NCBI GenBank assembly: GCA_019321725.1
Contig: CM033106.1
Span: 28,198,118 to 28,262,117 of the forward strand
Length of the DNA stretch: 64,000 nt
DNA from: Paulownia fortunei
Taxonomy: Eukaryota; Streptophyta; Magnoliopsida; Lamiales; Paulowniaceae
Direction: 5' to 3'
Made by a program: the position numbers and the translations under genes. Below, piece after piece: positions 33,519 to 43,816 of the stretch. The notes beneath the pieces were generated by a model that saw only the letters and a list, made by a program, of their open reading frames with translations, was not told the DNA's origin and did not search any database. Within the stretch, counting starts at the first letter, position 1. Each line of letters starts with the position of its first letter.

Positions 33519-34821
33519 AGAATAAAAAATCATTTGATAATCAAGTTTTTCTATTTATGTTAATGTAATAAATAAATTTTGCGATGCTCTAGTTGATAGT
33601 TGAATTTTGTCATACACCAAGATTAATATATAATGCATGGACTCTGTCAAATTCTTCATCTAGAATTTTTATAATAACATCTATATATTTTCAAACCCTG
33701 ATTTAATTCCATTTCTTTTTTATGATACATTCAATTGATTAAAATAAATTCTATCATTGTGATAATATGAATAATCAAATTAACGAAAAATATAAATATT
33801 TATAGTTAATTAATAAAGCCAAAATACACCAATATCAAAGCAGTATCTTGAGAATTAAAATTTATAATATGAGATTTTAAATTCAATTTTTGACAGCTAT
33901 TAGTTTAAAAGAAAAGAGTAGAAAAATAAAAGAACTTTTTCTTATTTTTATTGGATTTCTTTCAAGGCTTATTTCAATTAGACCTAACCATTAAGATAAA
34001 AATTCCATTGTTTTTTTATACAACACAAAGACTGTTCAAAGTTTTTTGCGTCAGAAATATCTCAATGAGGAAATTATAATATAACTTTCAAAAATTAAAC
34101 TTTAAATCTCATATCATACATTTTTGTTCAATTATATTTTAATTTCAGTCTCTTTTGTTTTATCTTAATATTTTTAAAATTTACAAATATGGAGGTATAT
34201 TATTAAAGAATTTCAAAGATATTTTATCAATATATAGTAGTTAATTTTATTAAATATAATATAATATGCAAATTTAACAGAATTAGAAGTGAATAGGTTA
34301 AAGGTGCCATTGTAAGACATTTATAAGAAAAACTAAATGAACATCATTCTATTATATTTTGTGGCAAAATTCGGGAATTATTTAAAATATGTGAGAAAAT
34401 TCAACTATGTGTGTGAAATACTATATAAAATTAAATGTGTGTAAAATATTTAATTTTTCTCTTGATTAACTAAGAAGATTATTCTTACCAAGAAAAATAC
34501 TAAGAAGATTATATTAATTGAGAAAATTAAGTAGCCTTACAAAAAATTAAAATAGATATATATATATATATATATTTATCAATACTTAGTATGTGAAATT
34601 AATCAATTTAATCATGTATAATGTATTGCAAGAACTGCAAATATAATAGTATATCTTAAATTTTTATTTAAAATAATTTACTGTGAAATTTTATATATTA
34701 ATTCAAAAGTATGAATAATAATAAATCATAATTTTGTATATTAAATTAATTTTATGTCCTTATTGTGCCTTAATTAATTAAAAAATAATTATATGTCACA
34801 ATATTTCACTATAATATCGGT

Positions 34822-34993
34822 TAATATTCAATAATTAACTTGATTTTAAATTATCTAATAAATTATTTTAAAAAAATTGACATAATCCAATAGAGATAAA
34901 AATGTTGTACGTATAATAGCATCATATTGAAAACTTATATATAGTATATTCTATGGCTACTTTTTAATCCCAAAATAGTTAAAAATATATTAA
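34822..34993. repeat. AT-rich direct repeat, copy B
   Basis: Partner of 33352-33518, with the same order of landmarks (attcaataattaacttgatt, aataaattattttaaaaaaa, atagagataaaaatgttg, cttatatatagtatattcta, attaaaag). It abuts the start of the second copy of the dispersed 360-bp segment at 34994. Confidence 0.7.
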
Positions 34994-35325
34994 AAGAACT
35001 CGTTTTTCTATTTCTGTTGTTCTACCCAGAATTAATTTCTGATAGTAGACATTATCTCTTTATGTGCATGAATCCGCATCCAGCAAGCATTAAGAATGTT
35101 TCTGCTAACTTTTACTCCCAGCTAACATGTTCTTTATTGATGTTCCCTGGTTTCACTGCTGTCAACAAACTGTAAGCTATACATTGATGGTATTAGTAGC
35201 CATAACTTCAAAAAAAGAGAAAAATTGGAACTGGGAGAACATGCAACTGGATGGCTCAGGATGTATTATACAACAGAAATGAGCAACAAAATGAAAAGAA
35301 AAACTGAGCAACTGCTTTGTGTCAT
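34994..35325. repeat. Dispersed duplicate segment, copy 2
   Basis: Direct repeat of 30515-30880, starting aagaactcgtttttctattt and ending gaaagaaaaactgagcaact-like sequence. It lies in the 3' flank of the minus-strand CNL. A further ~280 bp downstream has weak similarity to 20047-20285. Confidence 0.85.
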
Positions 35326-36173
35326 CTACATTAATTCATGTTCTTACACAAAGTGTACTGCTGGCCTTTTCCTCTATGAGAGTTCTCATCAAAGTCTTGG
35401 AATGAGAAACTCATACCGAGGTTTTATTGAAGGGGTTCATGTTCATCAACTCTTGTCCATGATCATCCCACAGACACCAAATGAAATAGGTTTCTGCCAT
35501 TGGCAACTGGCCTATGCAAACTTTGGACAAAAATATTATCTACATAAATCGTGTCTTAAGTAGAAGAAGTATAGGGTCAGAAGACTAGCAATTGGCAATG
35601 GCGCCATGCTGCTATAATAAGTTCAGAAAAAGGGTCAATATTCATTAGCATAAAAACCATCGTAGGCGCAAAGAATTACTTCTTCCCAGAAGCCCAAAAA
35701 GTTCTTTCAACGGGAATTTCCAAATAAATACCAATAAAAATATGAAATCAAAAAGTTAAAAGAATACCTTAATAAACCCTTCAGCAATTTTTGTCCAAGT
35801 ACAACTCTACTTGAATCCACAAAACTACTACAAACATAATAATATCACGAAGGAAGCATTACATGTGGAACAACAAAGTAGTTTTGCCTTTGCTTTGCAA
35901 AATTGGCTTCCTATCTAAATTAACAAACAAATGGTTGATTCTGCATAATAAAGCTGTGTAAACAATGCAATTTAGGTATTGGATATTCCAGCTTTTAAGA
36001 GCACACATTAATATTATTTCTTTTTTGTGACATGACCTAGAAATTAGAGCAATATTACAGTGAATGCATGTATCTTTTGGACAAGAGAAGGAAAAGCAGA
36101 AGTTACTGTCACAGAGATTACTAACGGAGGAAGTTTATAATTTTTTTATCACTGGAGCAATGGAGCTTATAAG
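35326..36173. other. 3' flank of minus-strand CNL
   Basis: No gene was recognised. The first part shows weak similarity to 20047-20285. The part next to 36174 is the 3' UTR side of the minus-strand CNL. Confidence 0.5.
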
Positions 36174-39100
36174 CTAATTAGCATACTTCAGTGATCCAAT
36201 GTAGTTATGAGGGATGTGTGCTATTTTTTGCCACTCTTTCCCTTTCTTTTTCCTACAAAGCTTTTCAAGAAGAGGACAATCTTGGATTGATAGATGCTGG
36301 ATTGTAGTGAGGCATTTTAGTCCTTCGGGCAATGATTTGAGATACTTGCAGTTTGAAATTGCCAGAGATCTGAGAGAAGAAAATCTTCTAAACCATTCTG
36401 GCAGAGCTGTCAAACCAGGACAGCTATGAATCACCAAACTTTGGAGTGCTGTAACATGTTGTAGACTCACTGGCAAAGAAATCAACTCAGGACAAGATAC
36501 GATGTTTAAACTCCGAAGGGCAGAGAGAGTTTGGAAACCATCTGGCAATGAAGTTAACTTTGGACAACTCATTATGGATAATTGCTCGAGGGCTGTGAGA
36601 TGGTGGAAGCCACTTGAGAAAGAAATCAGATTGCTGCAATTCTCGATGGAGAAGGTTTTAAGGGAGCTCAAGCCTTCGATTTCTTCATATGGCAGCAAGG
36701 TCAAACTGTGGCAGCCATTGATTTCCAGCAACTCCAAGCTTTTAAGCTTCTGCATTCCAGGAGGCAAATCTGATAACTTCTCACAGGAGCTAATAATAAG
36801 TGACTTTAGAGCAATGAGATTCTCCAGCTCTGAAGGCAGAAAATAAAGATTTTGACACGAGCGGATCTCCAAAGACTCCAGAGAATAATTATACTGAAGG
36901 AATGTACCTGAAAGATATTCCAACTCAGGGAGTTTGTCGATTACAAGACTAGAAAGCGAGGTTACATTTTCCATGGATTCCATGATCTTCGCATGGCAAT
37001 GATGGAGCTCTAAATGTTGGATAGATGGAAAGCGTGGTGTAATTGTCAGCTTGGGACATTTGTCCAAAACTAACTTTTCCAGGCAAGGAAAAGGTACTCC
37101 ATTGATGATGCTGGACCATTTTACCAGGTAAGGGAAATCTCTGAATGTCAAGTACTTGAGAGATGGAAATGGTTCTGAAACCCCACCATAAAACGCTTCG
37201 CTGATATATGTGATGCTATTCATTCCTTGCAGATGGAGTCTTTCAAGAAATGGAAGCTGCCCAAACTTAGGCAGATGTAGACATCTTCTGCAGTCGATCA
37301 ACTCAATCATAGTTAAATTTGGAAGATCCCAGTCTGGGAAATTTAACCCTGGATACCCTTTCACACAGAGGTTTTTGAGATAGGCATGTGGTTCTAGGTA
37401 CTTCAGAATGACTTCCACATCTTCTCTATCTTCCTCGGGGGGAAGACTTAGTGAGCAGTTAGATGTAGAAGTCCCTTCTGCAGGTGTCAAATCCTTGCTT
37501 CCATTGCTACTTCCCCACTGGAGTCTCAGTGACTCCAGGTGTTTCTTGTCTCTCATATTTGCCCTTTTTGCTTCTTTGGCATCTCTAATATTCTCCATGC
37601 ATTTTATAGTCAGTTCATTCCTAAGGTTTAGAAACTGAAGCTGAGTGATGCTTTCACTTGACATTTTTCCCACAATATATATCGGCAATGTTTGAAGGTG
37701 AACCAATTTTCCAACCATAGCAGGCATGTGAGTTAATGCTTCACACCCCATTATATTGAGATGTCTGAGGCTAGTTACATTAGCTATCCCAAAAGGCAAC
37801 TCCACAAGGTTGTGACACCCCAATAGGTTTAGAGTCTGCAAATTGCAGAGGTTGCTGATGGTGTGGGGAAGTATTTGGATGGGATTGCTCGACAAGTCAA
37901 GATATCTTAAACATAGTAAAGCACTAACTGATTCATTCAAACGCTTTATGCCACATCCACTCAAATCCAAGACCCGCAAGTAGATAAAGTTTACGGGCAG
38001 AAAAGAAGTAAAATCATCAGAGCTACCACCCGGAAATAAGAAAAGGAGTGTCCTCAGATGTTTGGCTTCAAACAAATCCTCTGGAAGAGAAGAGGGGTCA
38101 AAATTGCAAACTATTGATAAGTGGTGAATCCTTGCCAGGTCACTTGCGGCTAAGCCATGTCCAAGTACTGCAAAATCGTACCCTCCAACTGTTCTTGCAA
38201 GATCATGAAGGAGATCATGCATTTTGTACACTGCGGTGCTGGCATTACAATGTTTCTGAACTTCTTGGAAGAATGACAGACTCAACAAATCATCAAAATA
38301 TTCACCACCTATATCCTCTAGTTCTCTTTTTCCTCCCTCTGGTAAAATTAGGCCCTGTGCCATCCATATATAAATCATCCTTTCTCTCTTGATTTCATGA
38401 TTTTTAGGGAACAATGAGCAGAATGCAAAACACCGCTTAAGATGTAGCGGCAAAGACAGATAACTCAGCCTTAGAGCTGGCAAGATGGCGGTCTGGCATT
38501 CCTTGAGATCCCAAAGTTCACTGTCTTGAACAGACATCCAGTACTCCTCTTTCTTGAATTGCAATAGACTTCCCAATGTTTTCACTGCCAATGGTACCCC
38601 CCACACTTTCTGATGATTTCTTTGCCAATGGCTAATAGCTTGGTATTTCCACTGTCTTCTCCCTGTCTGAAAGCTTGTTGCTTGAACAGAATCCAACAAT
38701 CATCATCAGTTAATTCCTTGAGTTGGTATATTTTGGTTCCGGTAATTGATGCAACTTTTGTACTTCGTGTGGTCACCATGACTCTACTTCCTTCTGCACC
38801 GCCTCTCAACAAATCACTAAATCTCTCCCATTCTTCTTGGTCTTCATTCCATACATCATCTAGAACAAGAAGAAATCTTTTGCCACTTAATGAATCCTGA
38901 AGTTGAGATTGAAGAAGATCCAATCCACAAAGTTCACAGCTCCTTTTGCTTGCAGACTCAATAATACTTTTCATGAGCTTCCCGACATCAAAATCTTCAG
39001 AAACATGGATCCACATCCTCAAGTCAAAGTGATGATTTACCATCTCATCATTGAAAACCAGTTGAGCTACTGTTGTTTTGCCAAGTCCCCCAATGCCCAC

Positions 39101-39691
39101 TATTGAAATCACTAACAGACCTTCTGTGGTTTCTCCTTTGTTACCAGGTAACAAAAGATCCAATATATTCTGTTTATCCCCCTCTCTTCCATATATTTTT
39201 GATTCAACCACGGATGACATTGTTTCTTTACTTCTCCCTGAACTCCCAAAAGGCTTTTCTACGGCCATCTTTTGTAGATTGAAGCTGAATCCCTGCTCTG
39301 CAATCTGATCTAACTCTTTCAGCTTATTTTGGAGCTTAGAAGCAAGTTCAAAAAGATGATTTGATGGCTTAAATGGAAAAAACAATCCGGCTACCTCTTT
39401 TCTACTGCTGCTGCGACGCTCACACATCATTATTTCCACTGCAAGCTCATCCAGTAAGTCCTCTGATTCATAAACTGTGTCCTCAAGCTTCAATAGCCAC
39501 TGCTTAACAGCTTTCTGTGTTTCTTGCTGCTTATGTGCATCTTCAAGAAGATCTTGAATCACTGGCAATGAGTTCTGCAGTTTTCTGATATTATCTTTAA
39601 AGTTATAAAGATCCCGGAACTTGTCCAGAAAAGGAGAAGCCAACTTATCAATGACTACTTGTAAAAGAGGGCTTAAAATTAAATCTGCCAT
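36174..39691 (-). pseudogene. CC-NB-LRR gene with one frameshift in the GLPL motif
   Basis: A single-exon CNL reading from 39691 down to 36174, about 1170 codons, same subfamily as the gene at 20971. The first frame (39691-38582) holds the Rx-N domain (MADLILSPLLQVVIDK), P-loop GIGGLGKTT (199-207), kinase-2 LLVLDDVW (~272-279) and RNBS-B GSRVMVTTRS, then runs into a stop just after the Lys-Cys-Gly-Gly of GLPL. The second frame (38699-36174) resumes exactly there with VPLAVKTLG, then RNBS-D CFAFCSLFPKNHEIK, an intact MHD block (YKMHDLLHDLAR) and ~20 LRRs ending LSIQDCPLLEKLC. The break coincides with a six-base G run (plus-strand C run 38597-38602) where seven would keep the frame. No other lesion was seen, so either a recent mutation or a base-calling error is possible. 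If the base is restored, this is a full-length gene. Confidence 0.9.
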
Positions 39692-40795
39692 ATTGACTAA
39701 GATGATAGCAGTCAGGAGAATAATGGATGAAGGGAACTGATTATAGAAATGCTTGAAGAGCTCTATAGAGCCATTGCACCAATGAGTGAGCAGTTAAGGA
39801 ATATCCAACTTGCATTCATATTTGATCCTCTTAAGCATGTAATACACAACCAAGGTACAGAAAAACAAGGCATTTGTAAAATATACAGTCCTTGTTCATT
39901 TCTTTCTGAAAGTTATATTTTACCTTTGCATAATACCCACGTAATTTAACTTTTTGCTTCATTTTAATCGCCTTACAATCAACATTCCATATGCCAATTG
40001 CTTGTTTATTGACTAGGATAAACCATGTCTTTTTCAGGCTTTTCTTTTGTTTCAGTTTTTCTGGGAACAACATTGTACTGCTAAAGATATTTATTTATCA
40101 ACAACGTCTACCTTGTACATTGTGTGGAATATCTAGTTTATGTGTACTAAGAAACCTATCTCGTATCAGCTACCAAAAGATTGGACCTCGGATATCTCCA
40201 AAGAGAATCGCATATTTTCATATGCTCCATGAATATAACTGCATGCCGGCAGAATCAACTCTGCATAGCAATGTCAATATATATACATGCGCCAAGCAGA
40301 TAGTTGGTATCAAATACTTGAGGTACCAAAAAACTGAAACCAGAGAATGTGCACTTATATTAAGTCAAATAATTTAATAAACTTTCTCGTGGTAATGCAG
40401 TTTTTGAATGGGTTTTTTTTTTTCCAGTGTCATACATTATTTGTCAATAAAACAGAAAGTTAACAGTCATGCAAGAAACAAATTCTTTGCTCTGGAAGGG
40501 GCTTCTTGTCTTGGTTTTCACTCCCTTTATACAATATATATATCATTAGATATCTAAGATAGGCAAATTAGTCTTGTGTTAATTTCATGTCATGTCTCAC
40601 TGAGAGTGCAAGGTAGAAATAAAAAATGAAGCACCTGATGTTCATGTTTTGAGTGTAAAAAATGTTCACTTGATTCTCCTCAACACTGGCTAGCAGCTTA
40701 TTCAGCATGAACGATCAAGAGATTCGAAATATATACGTTGTTAATCCAATCCCAAATCTAGACTACGTAACTTTAATCATCTGATTGTCAGTTTT
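39692..40795. other. Upstream region of minus-strand CNL and spacer
   Basis: No gene was recognised. Bases just above 39691 should hold the CNL promoter and leader. A few ~80-128-codon frames (e.g. 39991-40377 +) show no family resemblance. Confidence 0.5.
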
Positions 40796-40860
40796 TTAAA
40801 GAATTTACAAATTGAGAGGGGCAAAAGATGACCAATTTAGTTTGAAAAAAAGTTATTCTA

Positions 40861-40870
40861 TCCCACATCG
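40861..40870 (+). promoter_or_regulatory. Upstream sequence element (USE) of 7SL gene 2
   Basis: tcccacatcg at -65 to -56 relative to the presumed 7SL start at 40926, the same spacing as in copy 1, with a weak TATA-like ttagataag near -30. Confidence 0.8.
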
Positions 40871-40925
40871 TAACACTACTACTTCTAAAACAATTAGATA
40901 AGCAGGGATCGAGCAACGGGTGACG

Positions 40926-41234
40926 GCCGAGCCTAATAACGAGGGCTTGAAACTCAAGTTGGGGCATTAATGTGATTGGACATCGGGTCGGCACCAGTTG
41001 GCTGAGACAACGGTTGCTAAATGCTGGGCTTGCCCGCACCAAGTGGGGAGTTAGGCCACGTGGTCCAAGCGAAAGCAGGGGCTTCGTCGCTCCTAGAGTG
41101 GTGGGCACCGCGCCAGGCTGGTTTCACAGAGCAGTGACAACTTCCCTCTCCCTACAGTGGACGGATAACAGGCCGGTGCTTCCTTGGCCTGCAAAAGCTA
41201 GGTGGGCTGGCCCTAACTGAACAATCACCTTTTT
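40926..41234 (+). ncRNA. 7SL: 7SL RNA, copy 2 (possibly non-functional)
   Basis: A ~309-nt counterpart of the RNA gene at 32316, with the same start (gccgagc), helix-8 block ggtttcacagagcagtgaca, and end caatcaccttttt terminator. The Alu domain has changed: where copy 1 has cttgtaaccc this copy has cttgaaactc, destroying the conserved UGUAAC motif that binds SRP9/14. The first stem also reads gcctaataacgagggc instead of gctcgttagcgtgagc. The S-domain half is better kept. It could be a decaying duplicate or a divergent variant. The USE remains intact, so transcription is still possible. Confidence 0.8.
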
Positions 41235-41579
41235 CTCAATTTTTTTCTCTTTTTTTCGTTTTCTTTTCAAGATTAGGAAAAAACAACAATCTTCTATTTT
41301 TACACTTATGAAGCATTTTGATAAAAATCTAGCTATTTTTTTTTTGCTTGTTTGTAATTGATTTGTCAATAAATTCATATTATTTGGTTTTTTATTGCAA
41401 AAATGTTTAACTTAACCAAACACTCACTAGATTATAAGCATGTGATTAAATTAATTTCTATATTTAGTCAAAAAAAAAATTAAACCAAACATTCAATACA
41501 ATATGGAAAAATACATAAAAAAATGTGATAAATATCGGATATTCAGATGATGCAGATGATTAACGGTGTAGATCGACTT

Positions 41580-42145
41580 GCTTATGAGAAGTTATATGAA
41601 GAATTAATCTAAGCTCATAAATCGACAATTTATTCTGTTGTCGTATTTTTTTTTATTTTTTTTTGTAATTTATTAAAAAATATTTTGAGATTTGAGTTAT
41701 TTAAAAAATAATGATTTAAGTTTGTAAATTACAAATACTTTTTTAATATTTATTTTTAATTTATAAATTGTACCTAGTGATGGACTATTTGTAAAATAAA
41801 TACAAATTTTAATGAAGTATTTATAATTTTAAAAAATAACTGAATATTAAATCTTATGAGCCCAAATGGTTAATGATTGATGATGGGATTATCAAGTCGA
41901 TAGAAAATATATTTTTACTTATGGAAAATTATATGAAGAATTAATCTAAACTCGTAGATAAGTGTGTGGAAGTCAATAGATTGACAATTTATTGTGTTGT
42001 TGTATTTTTTTATTTTTGTGATTTATTAAAAATTATATTGAGATTTGAGTTATTTAAAAAAAAATAATTTAAGTTGTGGTCAATAATTGATAATGGGCTT
42101 ATCAATTTGTTTGGATTTAAAATATATTTTTACTCATGACTGTGT
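41580..42145. repeat. Tandem duplication of 7SL downstream flank
   Basis: Two units with ~335-bp period. The first starts near 41580 (ttatgagaagttatatgaag) and the second near 41916 (ttatggaaaattatatgaag). Both continue through gaattaatctaa, gacaatttattctgttgt-like sequence, gagatttgagttatttaaa and aatgattgatgatggg-like sequence. Confidence 0.7.
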
Positions 42146-43816
42146 TGGATAAGAGCATGTCTTCCCAATGATTTTGATAATACTGAATTGATATGTCATA
42201 ATTAGAACGATTAAATTAAGGTGTCCCAGCTAGGATGTCCGAATTGAGATACCAAGTTTAGAGTGATCTAATTAAGTCAAGTGTAGCTACTTTGGGGAAA
42301 CAAAAGTGTCGTTATATTAGAACACTAAAAATGAAAGAAAACGTTTTCTTCTTAATGAATGAGATTTCAAAAGATCAAGTCTATATTCGCCGGGAAATTA
42401 GTCTTATAATATAGTCATTTATTAATTCTATCATTGTAATAGACTATTATAATTGGGGTTGAATATATGATTTATTTTTTGCGCGTTGTATATTTATTCA
42501 TTGAAAGATTAAGATTTTTGTTATTATACATAATGCAAAAGTATTTTTGTGGGGCACTTCCAGCATTATACAAATCAAGTTTATACACAATTCATAATCA
42601 AATAATTAATTTAACATTCTTGATTATTGTTGAAATTTTTGATATCATCGTTATTAGTTTTAGATACTTAAAAAGTTGCAAGAATTTATTGTTTGAATTT
42701 AAATTAATTGATTATATTTCATTTTTCTATTATACAAAAAGCATTTTTAAAATCAATATCTATTTTTATCTAATAGTTATAGTGTTATACAATGCTCGAT
42801 ATTTATGGACACTCTTTATATATGTGATTGACGCTCCAAAAATTTATTGAAAAATTAATGAAATTAAAGAACAATGAATCTATGTCCGACTTTCAAGAAG
42901 TAATCTTTATAATGCTATTTATTTATTGATTTATCTTATTCTTTTCACTCTTTTAGTTTTTATTTTATACAGTGCCTTGATGATGTAATTAAGCATAATT
43001 GTTTAATGCACTAGGTATTATGCAAACTAGACAAGAATTTACATGTGCCTCTTGTACTCGAGTTACTAATTTAAAATCCATAGATTTGTTGGGTATTAGC
43101 AATTTTTTAATATAAATTTTATTATGTACATTTCATTAATGTTTTGCATTAAATATAATAGATGAAGCATTGAAGTTTTAATAAATTTTTTGTTAGATAA
43201 AATTTAAAACTCGATTCGAAGTTGACTTAAATGATAATAAATAAATAAATAAATATATATATATATATATATTTAAAAAAATACAAACTATTTAAATTTT
43301 ACTTTATTAAAACTTATTTTTACTAGATTTGATTAATAATAAAAATTAAATTTAAATATTATTTTAAAATTTAATAAATTTATTTTGTATTATAAAAATT
43401 ATTGTATTTTATAATAAATTAGTGATTAATCGATAAAGTTGAAATATGAAAAATCTTATCAACAAATAAATTAATAAATGATGATAAACATGAAATGGTA
43501 AGATATCCAACTAAAAATCCAACGAAAATCTCCAAAAGATTTTCATATTTCCAATTTGATACAACAAATCATAACAAACCTCACCAATCTCACAATTATC
43601 TCTCATTCAACTGAGTTCATAGAAAAGTAACAAGAAAAAAAAAAAAAATCACCAAAGGCCACAAAAAGTAAAAAGGGGAAAAAAGAAGAAAAAAAAAAAA
43701 AACAAAAAACAAAAGCACAAGGGCGGAAGACGCCATCCACACGGAGGACGTTGGGTGGCTTCCATCGGTCAAAGCATTTAGTGCACAGTATTTATAGTGA
43801 AGATATTTCTCTTTTC
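42146..43816. other. AT-rich intergenic DNA before SPNS
   Basis: No gene was seen. The 127-codon frame at 42467-42850 is low-complexity AT-rich sequence rich in Ile/Phe/Leu/Tyr and is most likely chance. Short (aaat)n and (ta)n runs lie at ~43228-43272. Purine-rich A/G tracts at 43630-43720 fit the SPNS 5' UTR. Confidence 0.55.

Larger units (their letters stand above)
33046..34993. other. AT-rich gene-free block
   Basis: Nearly 2 kb of extreme AT content with no convincing gene. It holds a direct repeat pair (33352-33518 and 34822-34993) and a TA microsatellite near 34555-34577. No transposase, RT or LTR-type primer site was recognised. Confidence 0.6.
40796..41660. repeat. 7SL-bearing segmental duplicate, copy 2
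   Basis: Direct counterpart of 32190-33045: shared upstream flank from aaattgagaggggcaaaag, the 7SL gene, and ~400 bp of downstream AT-rich flank including aacttaaccaaaca and gaagaattaatctaagc. Confidence 0.8.

Noticed and set aside
33046..34993. CRISPR-like or prokaryotic-type arrays among the many direct repeats
   Set aside because: Repeats here are tandem or paired duplications with diverged units and no regular repeat-spacer structure. The genome is plant nuclear DNA.
36214..39308. Plus-strand open frames opposite the minus-strand CNL
   Set aside because: They are antisense shadows of the LRR and NB-ARC coding sequence.
32316..41234. 7SL blocks as SINE-like or retroposed 7SL copies
   Set aside because: Homology between the two includes the upstream USE region and the downstream flank, and there is no A tail or target-site duplication. 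DNA-level duplication explains them better.
42467..42850. 127-codon open frame on the + strand in AT-rich DNA
   Set aside because: Composition is dominated by AT-rich codons (Ile, Phe, Leu, Tyr, Lys), with no motif or homologous pattern and no sign of splicing context. Likely chance.
43751..43816. Upstream extension of SPNS exon 1
   Set aside because: The frame is open to 43751 but begins with TTG. The first ATG in frame is 43817, which gives a normal soluble N terminus.
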